Shown here: positions 18,538 through 26,253 of the stretch, one piece after another
How the letters are laid out: each line of letters begins with the position of its first letter
How positions within the stretch are numbered: position 1 is the first letter of the stretch
Assembly: GCF_007679495.1 (NCBI RefSeq)
Contig: NZ_VEGP01000022.1
Location: forward strand, 1 to 64,000
DNA from: Paenibacillus sp. 32O-W
GTDB lineage: Bacteria > Bacillota > Bacilli > Paenibacillales > NBRC-103111
Direction: 5' to 3'
Length of the DNA: 64,000 bases
Notes under the pieces: generated by a model
The model's input: only the letters and a program-made list of their open reading frames with translations
Databases searched by the model: none
Told to the model about the DNA's origin: nothing
Program-made: the position numbers and the translations under genes

Positions 18538-18566
18538 ATTATACAGTTCAACATTCCGGGTGTAAA
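18538..18566 (-). promoter_or_regulatory. Sigma-A type promoter of the DUF2626 gene
   Basis: On the minus strand TTTACA and TATAAT are separated by 17 bp. The -10 ends 46 bp before the start codon. The rest of the divergent gap (18567-18815) shows no gene; a promoter for the next gene must lie there but no clear match was found. Confidence 0.75.
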
Positions 18567-18815
18567 CGGTAAACGGTGACGAATTCGTAAACTTTTGTGA
18601 CGAGCTATTACGCGAATAGTTTATCCTTTTCTTTCGAAAAACATGTATGGACGTCAAAAAAAATGGAAATAGCTTTAGTATCAAATAGATTCTATGAACT
18701 CTAGTATGGGCATAGAGATAAATTAACGGGGAGACCGCATAGATGGGTCACGATGTTATTATGGTTTGAATCCACTCTTGCAATATCTTTTTATTATTGG
18801 TTGGGAGGTATTTAG

Positions 18816-19463
18816 ATGTCGGCAGTTAGACAAGATGCTTGGAGCGAAGAAGACGATCTGATTCTTGCGGAGGTGACGTTAAGGCATATTCGTGACGGCA
18901 GCACCCAGTTAACCGCCTTCGAAGAAGTAGGCGAAAAAATCGGCCGGACCGCCGCAGCCTGCGGATTCCGCTGGAATAGCTGTGTTCGGAAAAAATATGA
19001 AGCAGCCATTCAAATAGCAAAGGCCCAACGGCAGAAGCGTCATCAAATGAAAAAACAGACGGGAATGCCGGTTTCCAGCGTTTCCTCGGTGGCGGTATTG
19101 GAGGGGGAAGCAGGGCTGAAGGGTGATCTTCTGAGTGAAGAGACCCTATCTATCGATGCCGTGATCCGCTTTTTGAAGCAGTGGAAGACATCCTATCAGG
19201 AGATGTCCCGCCAGACCAAATCTATGGAAAGAGAGCTTCAAGAGCTTCAGGAGGAGTTCGAGCTGTTAAAGCAGGAGAACGAGAAGCTAAGCAAGCAGGT
19301 CAATGAGGTGCAGAGCGATTATCAGGTTGTCAATGACGACTACCGGGCATTGATTCAAATCATGGACCGGGCTCGCAAGATGGCGTTTTTGGTGGAAGAG
19401 GATGACGACAAAAAATCGAGATTCAAAATGGATGCCAATGGCAATCTCGAAAGAATTGAATAG
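18816..19463 (+). CDS. RsfA/GerR family (YlbO-like) transcription factor
   Basis: A 215-residue DNA-binding protein. A Myb/SANT-like domain at residues 5-60 (AWSEEDDLILAEVTLRHI; TAAACGFRWNSCVRKKY) is followed by a linker and a coiled coil at about 120-185. The family contains RsfA and GerR (YlbO), which tune sigma-F and sigma-E dependent genes during sporulation. The position just before panE and bshC matches ylbO of B. subtilis, which favours a GerR-type assignment. ATG 18816 follows TTGGGAGGTATTTAG. Confidence 0.88.
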   Translation: MSAVRQDAWSEEDDLILAEVTLRHIRDGSTQLTAFEEVGEKIGRTAAACGFRWNSCVRKKYEAAIQIAKAQRQKRHQMKKQTGMPVSSVSSVAVLEGEAGLKGDLLSEETLSIDAVIRFLKQWKTSYQEMSRQTKSMERELQELQEEFELLKQENEKLSKQVNEVQSDYQVVNDDYRALIQIMDRARKMAFLVEEDDDKKSRFKMDANGNLERIE

Positions 19464-19479
19464 CCACGGCTATTCCGGC

Positions 19480-19521
19480 AGATCCGGCGTTCCTATTATT
19501 GGGAGCGGCGGATCTTTTTTT
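19480..19521 (+). terminator. Intrinsic terminator of the gerR-like gene
   Basis: AGATCCGGCGTTCC at 19480-19493 pairs with GGAGCGGCGGATCT at 19502-19515, allowing one mismatch and one GU pair. The stem runs into seven T residues. Confidence 0.85.
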
Positions 19522-19639
19522 AGAAACGAATGTAAGCGGAATTGACCACTCGCCTCGTTTTTTTCGAAAGCTTTCAAATGGTTTTTGTCGGTTCAGACCG
19601 TTTCTCATACAAAGTTCTTACTTAGTTAATGTAATGCAA

Positions 19640-19790
19640 AACAAGATTCCTATAGCATAAAAAGCATTTCTAATACCGGGCTATTCATCTTCAATTCCGG
19701 AGGCTTCCCGTCAACTACCCGGGAATACGCTTCGAAGGCATACGCCCCTTTTGTGAATGGATTTTACAGGGCTCCGTCAGGAGCTTTTTT
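19640..19790 (+). ncRNA. Candidate structured RNA ending in its own terminator
   Basis: This stretch has no credible frame but contains successive hairpins: TTCCCG with CGGGAA (19705-19710 and 19720-19725), a small GGC-GCC helix (19737-19745), and a compact intrinsic terminator at 19771-19790 (GCTCC, loop GTCA, GGAGC, then six T). The gerR-like gene already has a terminator at 19480-19521, so this second terminator must serve another transcript. Boundaries are approximate and the promoter is not identified. It could be a sporulation RNA or a leader. Confidence 0.4.
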
Positions 19791-20024
19791 GATTTTGTCG
19801 GGTGTGTATTTTTAAAAAGAAAAGGTTGCGATAAAGCGTGAATAAGAAGTACGATGAAGCTGTAAGATTATTTGCTTATATAAAAGTGGGCCGTTATAAA
19901 AAGAGATTACTTTCGATAGAAATCGGAGATAACAACGATTGAAAGCCCGGCATTGTTTCGCAGTACGTGAAGCGGCTGCCAATTATAAATAAGATTGTAC
20001 AGAAACCGAAAGTGGATGATTTCT

Positions 20025-20987
20025 ATGTATATTCGAGTTGTCGGAGGCGGCTCGGTCGGGCTGCTGCTGGCCGGCAAGCTGGCAGGTGCGGATAGTATAG
20101 GGGTTCGTGTGGAGATCGTTTGCCGGACCGCTGTCCAGGCTGCCGAGATCGCACGCTCAGGGCTATCCGTTATTTCGCTGGAAGGAGAACGGCGGATAGT
20201 GAAGCCGGAGGTGTCTTCTTTCGAAGAAGAAGCATTTGCGGAGAAATCGAAGCCCGATTGGATTCTTCTGGCCCTCAAGCAGAAGGATTTGGACGAACGC
20301 GTATTGAAGTGGCTTTCCCGTCAGGTCGGAACTCATACAGGTGTAGTTGGTTTTCAGAACGGAATAGGGCACGAGGAATTGCTGCCGTCAGCACTTCCTT
20401 CGACCGCTATATATTTGGCCGTTACCACCGAGGGCGCCCGCAGAAGATCTTCTGTAGAGGTGGAGCATACGGGAATGGGAGTGACGCGCATCGGCAGAGC
20501 ATTACGGCGGGGTTCTGCTGCAATGTCGCCCGTACACCGTCCATATGAAGAAAAGCTGGTTCAGATCATGCACCAGGCCGGTTTCGATGCCCGATGGACG
20601 GATCATATTGAAAGGTATAGCTGGAATAAGCTGGTCATTAATTCGATTGTCAATCCGTTAACCGCTTTGCTTGGTATACGGAACGGCGCTTTGATTCATA
20701 ATGCGGAGCTTGTAAAGCTCGCCCAAATTTTGCTGGCGGAAGCCGGAACGGTGGCTGAAAGCAGAGGCATTCAGTTGGATGAAGATTTATGGGAACAGAT
20801 CATGAACGTATGTGAACGGACCGCTGCCAATCATTCCTCCATGCTGCAGGATGTGTCTGCCGGGCGAAGGACGGAGATTGACTGGATTAACGGAAGCCTG
20901 GTCAGGATAGCCCGTGAAGAAGGAATAGACGCACCGACCCATCGGGCTTTATATCATTTAATTAAGGGGATGGAGGCAGAGGAGTGA
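20025..20987 (+). CDS. panE: 2-dehydropantoate 2-reductase
   Basis: A 320-residue ketopantoate reductase that makes pantoate with NADPH for coenzyme A synthesis. The Rossmann motif VVGGGSVG starts at residue 5, and the catalytic lysine lies in YSWNKLVINSIVNPLTALLG near residues 202-221. ATG 20025 puts the dinucleotide fold at the N-terminus, as usual in the family; ATG 20016 is nearly equivalent. No strong ribosome binding site is seen. Synteny with ylbQ (panE) of B. subtilis supports the call. Confidence 0.88.
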   Translation: MYIRVVGGGSVGLLLAGKLAGADSIGVRVEIVCRTAVQAAEIARSGLSVISLEGERRIVKPEVSSFEEEAFAEKSKPDWILLALKQKDLDERVLKWLSRQVGTHTGVVGFQNGIGHEELLPSALPSTAIYLAVTTEGARRRSSVEVEHTGMGVTRIGRALRRGSAAMSPVHRPYEEKLVQIMHQAGFDARWTDHIERYSWNKLVINSIVNPLTALLGIRNGALIHNAELVKLAQILLAEAGTVAESRGIQLDEDLWEQIMNVCERTAANHSSMLQDVSAGRRTEIDWINGSLVRIAREEGIDAPTHRALYHLIKGMEAEE

Positions 20988-20989
20988 TT

Positions 20990-21018
20990 TTGACTAAAAT
21001 AACCGGGATGTGTACAAT
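20990..21018 (+). promoter_or_regulatory. Sigma-A type promoter of bshC
   Basis: TTGACT at 20990-20995 and TACAAT at 21013-21018 are spaced by exactly 17 bp, directly after the panE stop and 58 bp before bshC. Confidence 0.8.
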
Positions 21019-21075
21019 CAAATTGAACCTGATCACTATCACTTATACATACCTTAATGACAAGGGGGCCGTTCG

Positions 21076-22701
21076 ATGAAGCTGGAACCTTATGAACGGA
21101 AAGCCGGCCAGTCATTGGCCGAGGATTATGAGCATCACTTCGAACGGGTGCGTGATATATACGAGTATAACGTATGGGATGAAACAAGCTGGGAAAGAAG
21201 GGCCGCTTGGCTCGATCAACCGCGTTTGTCCGCCAACCGGACGGAACTGGTACACAATCTTATCCGTTATAACGACAAGCTCGGGAACGAACCGCAGAGC
21301 TTCGAATCGTTAGAGCTGCTCCGCCGTCCGGAAACGCTCGTTATTGTCGGTGGACAGCAGGCGGGCTTGTTCACCGGACCGCTGCTGGTCATTTATAAGG
21401 CGGCCACTATTATTCAGGCGGCAAGGCACGCAGCGGAGAGGCTGAATCGTCCAGTTGTCCCGGTATTCTGGATCGCCGGCGAAGATCATGATTTTGATGA
21501 AGTCAACCATACTTATGTCCTGACACAGCAGATGCAGGTACAGAAGCTGAAGCTGGACAATCCTTCGGGAGGCCGGACTTCGGTCAGCAGGCTTGTAATC
21601 GACAATTGGGAGGATGCGTTGACTCAATTGGATCACAGTCTGATAGATACCGAGTTTAAAGCCCCTCTTCTGGAGAAGCTGATGGAGCTCGCGGGTAAAT
21701 CGTCTACGCTCAGCGAATTTTTCGGACGAATCATGGCATGGCTGTTCGGCAAGCATGGGCTTGTGCTGCTGGACTCCGATGATCCGGGGATCCGCAAGCT
21801 CGAGGGTCCGATGTTTGCCCGCCTGCTGGAGAAGCATGCCGAAGTGAACAAAGCGGCGCTTAGCGGTTCGGAGCAGGTGAAGAACCTCGGGTATATTCCT
21901 CAGGCGGAAGCCCATCCGGATAGCGCTCATCTATTTGTGTTCGAGGAGAACGGAGAGAGAGTTCTTCTGTATCGCGGCGGAGACGGTCTCACGGACCGGA
22001 AGCAAGAAAGGCGTTACGATCTGGCGCAGCTTGTGGAGCTGGCTTCGCAGAGCCCGGAGCGGTTCAGCAATAATGTAATGACCCGCCCTCTCATGCAGGA
22101 TTACCTGCTTCCGGTTCTGGGGGCCGTGCTGGGGCCGGGGGAAATTGCCTATTGGGGAATGACCCGCCCCATCTTTGATACAATGGGGATGCAGATGCCG
22201 ATTCTCCTGCCCCGCAGGGAGCATACCCTGTTAGAGGGGACCATTCAGAAGCATATGGACAAATTCGGACTGACTCTTGATGATGTTCAGCATCGGTTTG
22301 AAGAGAAGAAGCAGGAATGGTTGAGGGAGAAAGACGAGCTAAGGCTGGAGGAGCGCTTTGCGGAAGTGAAGGAACAGTTCTCCAAGCTTTATCGGCCGCT
22401 GCTCGAAACGGTCGGCTCTATCAATCCCGGAATGGCCAAACTGGGCCAAGCCAATGAGCAGAAAATACTGGAGCAAATCGAGTTTCTCGAGACCCGTTCC
22501 ACGGAAGCGAGTCTGGCCCAGCATGAAGCCGCTATAAGACAACTGGAGCGAATCCGTCTGACCTTGTTTCCGCTTGGCCGGAGCCAGGAAAGAGTGTATA
22601 ATATTTTTTCCTATTTGAACAAGTATGGCACGGATTGGCTGGATGAGCTGGTTCGCCAGCCGCTATCGCTTAGGCCGGTTCACTCGATTATTTATTTCTA
22701 G
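21076..22701 (+). CDS. bshC: Bacillithiol synthesis cysteine-adding enzyme BshC
   Basis: A 541-residue protein of the BshC family, which adds cysteine to glucosaminyl-malate in the last step of bacillithiol synthesis. Family signatures are [17 protein letters not shown] (near 90-106) and [16 protein letters not shown] (near 130-145), in a Rossmann-like core with a C-terminal coiled coil (about 390-520). Length matches B. subtilis YllA (BshC). ATG 21076 follows CAAGGGGGCC. The position just upstream of the mraZ region is conserved in Bacillales. Confidence 0.96.
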   Translation: MKLEPYERKAGQSLAEDYEHHFERVRDIYEYNVWDETSWERRAAWLDQPRLSANRTELVHNLIRYNDKLGNEPQSFESLELLRRPETLVIVGGQQAGLFTGPLLVIYKAATIIQAARHAAERLNRPVVPVFWIAGEDHDFDEVNHTYVLTQQMQVQKLKLDNPSGGRTSVSRLVIDNWEDALTQLDHSLIDTEFKAPLLEKLMELAGKSSTLSEFFGRIMAWLFGKHGLVLLDSDDPGIRKLEGPMFARLLEKHAEVNKAALSGSEQVKNLGYIPQAEAHPDSAHLFVFEENGERVLLYRGGDGLTDRKQERRYDLAQLVELASQSPERFSNNVMTRPLMQDYLLPVLGAVLGPGEIAYWGMTRPIFDTMGMQMPILLPRREHTLLEGTIQKHMDKFGLTLDDVQHRFEEKKQEWLREKDELRLEERFAEVKEQFSKLYRPLLETVGSINPGMAKLGQANEQKILEQIEFLETRSTEASLAQHEAAIRQLERIRLTLFPLGRSQERVYNIFSYLNKYGTDWLDELVRQPLSLRPVHSIIYF

Positions 22702-22768
22702 ACGCCATACGGCTGGAACTGAGCAAGGCCGACTTTTGTCGGAGCATATATATGTTAGGAGGATGTTC

Positions 22769-24034
22769 ATGAATACGAAAGAAAGAAGCATTATCGCCGA
22801 TCCGTCCTTGGCGCCGGAAGGACATCTAAAGATTGATTGGGTTGACGCACATATGCCGGTATTGAACCGGATCAAAGCGCAGTTCGAGAAGGAGAAGCCT
22901 TTTCAAGGACTGAAGGTAGCCATTTCTTTGCATCTGGAAGCCAAAACGGCCTACCTGGCGAAAGTCGTTCAGGCAGGAGGGGCGGAGGTAGCCATTACCG
23001 GAAGCAACCCGCTGTCCACCCAGGATGATGTTTGCGCCGCATTGGTGGAAGACGGAATTACCGTCTTTGCCAAATATAATCCCGATCCGAAAGAGTATAA
23101 AGAGCTGATGATCAAAACATTGGAGACGGAGCCGGATTTACTGATCGACGACGGCGGCGATCTGGTTTCGATCCTCCATTCCGAACGCAGGGATTTGTTG
23201 AAGAACATCCGCGGCGGCGCGGAGGAAACGACGACCGGTATTCTTCGTTTGAAGGCCATGGAGAAAGAAGGCCAGCTTCAGTTCCCGATGGTGGCCGTCA
23301 ATGATGCATTCTGCAAATATTTGTTTGATAACCGTTATGGGACAGGTCAATCCGTATGGGACGGCATCAACCGCACGACCAACCTTGTAGTCGCGGGCAA
23401 AACCGTTGTAGTGGTCGGTTACGGATGGTGCGGCAAGGGAGTGGCCAAGCGTGCTCAGGGACTCGGAGCCAATGTAATTGTTACCGAAATCGATGCAATT
23501 AAAGCGGTGGAAGCGTACATGGACGGCTTCCAGGTAATGCCCATGCTGGAGGCGGCCAAGGTAGGCGACTTCTTCGTCACCGTTACCGGTAACCGCGATG
23601 TCATTCGCGGCGAGCATTACAAGGTTATGAAGGACGGAGCCATTCTGTCCAACGCGGGACATTTCGACGTCGAAGTGAATAAACCGGAATTGGAGGCACT
23701 GGCTGTTTCCAAAAGGACCGTTCGACGCAACATTGAAGAGTATAAGCTGGCCGACGGGCGCAAGTTCTATATTCTGGCGGAAGGCCGGCTGGTGAACCTG
23801 GCGGCAGGCGACGGCCACCCCGCTGAAATTATGGATATGACCTTCGCTCTGCAGGCTATGTCTCTGAAATATGTGAATGAAAAGTATAAAGAAATCGGCA
23901 ATAAGGTAGTAAATGTTCCTTATGAACTGGATGAGCAAGTTGCCCGGTTCAAACTGGAATCGCTCGGAATCTCGATTGATCGACTATCTCAGGAGCAGAT
24001 CGATTACTTGGACAGCTGGGCGGCCCACGAATAA
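22769..24034 (+). CDS. ahcY: Adenosylhomocysteinase
   Basis: A 421-residue S-adenosylhomocysteine hydrolase that splits SAH into homocysteine and adenosine. The NAD-binding motif [11 protein letters not shown] lies near residues 212-222. Substrate-site segments [19 protein letters not shown] and NAGHFDVEV are intact. It is the short form without the C-terminal extension ending in HYRY. ATG 22769 has TTAGGAGGATGTTC before it; upstream in-frame starts overlap bshC. B. subtilis instead recycles SAH through MtnN and LuxS, so this gene between bshC and mraZ is a lineage marker. Confidence 0.95.
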   Translation: MNTKERSIIADPSLAPEGHLKIDWVDAHMPVLNRIKAQFEKEKPFQGLKVAISLHLEAKTAYLAKVVQAGGAEVAITGSNPLSTQDDVCAALVEDGITVFAKYNPDPKEYKELMIKTLETEPDLLIDDGGDLVSILHSERRDLLKNIRGGAEETTTGILRLKAMEKEGQLQFPMVAVNDAFCKYLFDNRYGTGQSVWDGINRTTNLVVAGKTVVVVGYGWCGKGVAKRAQGLGANVIVTEIDAIKAVEAYMDGFQVMPMLEAAKVGDFFVTVTGNRDVIRGEHYKVMKDGAILSNAGHFDVEVNKPELEALAVSKRTVRRNIEEYKLADGRKFYILAEGRLVNLAAGDGHPAEIMDMTFALQAMSLKYVNEKYKEIGNKVVNVPYELDEQVARFKLESLGISIDRLSQEQIDYLDSWAAHE

Positions 24035-24136
24035 TCGAAACCGGCCCCGGGACGGCAGTCAAGCTTAAGGTTTGGGACGAAAGAAGCCGGGTCTTAAGCC
24101 GAGTGTCTTATTGGAAATAATAAGAATAGCATTTTT

Positions 24137-24165
24137 GGACCGTACTTAATCGTGCGGTCCTTTTT
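24137..24165 (+). terminator. Intrinsic terminator of ahcY
   Basis: GGACCGTAC at 24137-24145 pairs with GTGCGGTCC at 24152-24160 with one GU pair, followed by TTTTTATTTTTT. Confidence 0.85.
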
Positions 24166-24252
24166 ATTTTTTCGAATTGCCTAATTATGGAGTGAATGGA
24201 ATTTGTTTAAATCAAAGGGACATTTCACCTCAAAAAGTTTTGGATAACTTGC

Positions 24253-24280
24253 TTGGATTAGCAGGATTTTTTGCTATAAT
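24253..24280 (+). promoter_or_regulatory. dcw cluster promoter upstream of mraZ
   Basis: TTGGAT at 24253-24258 and TGC-TATAAT (24272-24280, extended -10) are spaced by 16 bp. The start point would be about 24287, just before the MraZ repeats. Confidence 0.75.
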
Positions 24281-24300
24281 AGAGAATATTCCTTTTTAAG

Positions 24301-24334
24301 TGGGGGAAAGTGGGGCAAAGTGGTGGGAAAGGGG
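24301..24334 (+). promoter_or_regulatory. MraZ operator repeats
   Basis: Four G-rich blocks recur every 10 bp: TGGGG (24301), TGGGG (24311), TGGTG (24321) and GGGGG (24331), separated by five bases each. MraZ binds direct TGGGN repeats with five-base spacers in mollicutes and E. coli. The position between promoter and mraZ start fits autorepression of the dcw operon. Confidence 0.75.
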
Positions 24335-24344
24335 GAGCCAGCTC

Positions 24345-24782
24345 ATGTTTATGGGGGAATACCAGCACAGCATAGATGAGAAGGGGCGAATGATTATTCC
24401 CGCCAAATTTCGTGAAGCCCTCGGCTCTACATTCGTTGTTACCCGCGGATTGGACAATTGTTTGTTCGTCTACCCCATGCAGGAATGGGCAGTGTTGGAG
24501 AGTAAGCTCAAATCGCTGCCTCTGATGAAATCCGATGCCCGGGCGTTTACCCGTTTTTTCTTCTCTGGAGCGACCGAATGCGAGCTTGACAAACAGGGAA
24601 GGGTAAACTTGCCGAACATATTGGTCGAATACGCCAAACTCAAGAAGGACTGCGTCGTGTTGGGCGTATCGAACCGCGTGGAGATTTGGAGCAAGGACCT
24701 TTGGGAAAACTACTTCCAGCAGTCGGAAGAATCATTTAACGAAATCGCCGAGAAGCTGGTCGACTTTAATTTTGATCTGTAG
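24345..24782 (+). CDS. mraZ: Transcriptional regulator MraZ
   Basis: A 145-residue protein with two SpoVT/AbrB-like swapped-hairpin domains. The hallmark sequences are [15 protein letters not shown] near residues 10-24 and [17 protein letters not shown] near 84-100. It is a ring-shaped DNA-binding repressor of the dcw cluster. ATG 24345 follows GGGGGAGCC; the longer GTG start at 24300 would make the operator coding and is unlikely. First gene of the cluster. Confidence 0.96.
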   Translation: MFMGEYQHSIDEKGRMIIPAKFREALGSTFVVTRGLDNCLFVYPMQEWAVLESKLKSLPLMKSDARAFTRFFFSGATECELDKQGRVNLPNILVEYAKLKKDCVVLGVSNRVEIWSKDLWENYFQQSEESFNEIAEKLVDFNFDL

Positions 24783-24851
24783 CCACGTCGAGCCGGTCGG
24801 CACGCCCTTTGGATTCGTGCATCCTAATTTCAGACCCGGGAGGATCATAAG

Positions 24852-25802
24852 GTGTTTCATCATATCACTGTACTGTTGGAAGAAGCTGTGGAAGGATTAC
24901 ATATTAAACCGGACGGGATCTACGTCGATTGCACTCTGGGAGGAGCGGGGCACAGCGAGCTGATCGCATCCCGACTCGGACCTCAAGGGCGGTTGATTGC
25001 TTTCGATCAGGATGATCAGGCCATCCTCCATGCAAGGAAGAGGCTGGAGCGTTATGAAGATAAGCTGACGATCGTCAAGAGCAACTTCCGCCATTTAAGG
25101 GAGGTCCTTAGCGGACTCGCCGTTCCGATGAACGGGGATAACCCTCAAGTCGATGGAATACTGTTCGATTTGGGCGTTTCCTCCCCACAATTGGACGAAG
25201 CAGACCGCGGCTTCAGCTACAACCAGGATGCGGAGCTGGATATGCGTATGGATAAATCGTCCGAGCTTACCGCCAAAGACATAGTTAACGGCTGGAGTGA
25301 ATCCGAGATCGCCCGCATTTTGTTTGAATATGGCGAAGAGAAATTTTCGAGAAGAATTGCCGCACGAATCGTGCAGGCCCGGGAGAAGGAGCCGATCCGT
25401 ACTACTTCCCAATTGGCGGAGCTGATTAAGGAGGGCATTCCCGCTGCAGCCCGAAGAACCGGACCGCACCCGGCCAAACGCAGCTTTCAAGCATTGCGGA
25501 TAGCGGTTAATGATGAGCTGGGCGCATTCCGGGATGCTTTGGAGCAGGCTGTGGACTGTCTTGCTCCGGGAGGAAGAATTTCCGTTATCACCTTCCATTC
25601 GTTGGAAGATCGCATTTGCAAGCAATGGTTTGCTCAACTGACGAACCGCTGCACCTGCCCGCCGGATCTGCCGGTCTGTGTGTGTCACAGAGAGCCTGTG
25701 GTGCGCCTTGTTCACCGCAAGCCTGTACTGCCGTCTGAAGAAGAACTAGCGAATAATCCCAGGGCACGATCCGCCAAGCTGAGGGTGGCGGAGAAGATAT
25801 AA
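24852..25802 (+). CDS. rsmH: 16S rRNA m4C1402 methyltransferase
   Basis: A 316-residue SAM-dependent methyltransferase (MraW) that modifies N4 of C1402 in 16S rRNA. The SAM motif [14 protein letters not shown] lies near residues 26-39, with conserved [10 protein letters not shown] near 102-111 and [11 protein letters not shown] near 249-259. The start is GTG 24852 after GGGAGGATCATAAG. It lies 69 bp behind mraZ, the standard order. Confidence 0.96.
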   Translation: MFHHITVLLEEAVEGLHIKPDGIYVDCTLGGAGHSELIASRLGPQGRLIAFDQDDQAILHARKRLERYEDKLTIVKSNFRHLREVLSGLAVPMNGDNPQVDGILFDLGVSSPQLDEADRGFSYNQDAELDMRMDKSSELTAKDIVNGWSESEIARILFEYGEEKFSRRIAARIVQAREKEPIRTTSQLAELIKEGIPAAARRTGPHPAKRSFQALRIAVNDELGAFRDALEQAVDCLAPGGRISVITFHSLEDRICKQWFAQLTNRCTCPPDLPVCVCHREPVVRLVHRKPVLPSEEELANNPRARSAKLRVAEKI

Positions 25803-25826
25803 ACCGCAGAGAAGGAGGAGGAGAGA

Positions 25827-26240
25827 TTGGCGTCCTATATGCACGGCAGCTCGGCATTGAAGCAGGAGCGAGAAAATCAGGTTAGGGTTAAACCTAACCG
25901 CAAAGCGGTATACCGCGCCAAAACGATTCCAATCAAGGAAAAGTTGTTCTATTTGTTCATCATTTCGTTATTGGTAACTGTGGCGGGAATCGTACTTTGG
26001 CGCTATGCGCTGATTTATCAGCTCAACAGCGAAATTCATAAAGTAGAAACTCAAATCAGGGAGCTTGAAATCTCCAACAACAGCCTTAAACAGCAGATTG
26101 ATAAAATGAACGATTTAACCCGGATTAAGCTGGAAGCGGAAAAGAACGGCTTGACTTCCCCTAAGCCGGAGCAAATTGTGCGCGTCCCCTTGACGGTTGC
26201 TCCGTCGGGTAATGACGCCGGATCACAAACTAACCCGTAA
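25827..26240 (+). CDS. ftsL: Cell division protein FtsL
   Basis: A 137-residue bitopic protein: basic cytoplasmic N-terminus (about 1-38), one transmembrane helix (about 39-60) and an extracytoplasmic leucine-zipper coiled coil (about 64-100). FtsL works with DivIC and DivIB to activate septal peptidoglycan synthesis. The start is TTG 25827, right behind GGAGGAGGAGAGA; ATG 25839 is an alternative with worse spacing. Identified by topology, size and position between rsmH and pbpB. Confidence 0.9.
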   Translation: MASYMHGSSALKQERENQVRVKPNRKAVYRAKTIPIKEKLFYLFIISLLVTVAGIVLWRYALIYQLNSEIHKVETQIRELEISNNSLKQQIDKMNDLTRIKLEAEKNGLTSPKPEQIVRVPLTVAPSGNDAGSQTNP

Positions 26241-26253
26241 GCAGAGGACCGCT

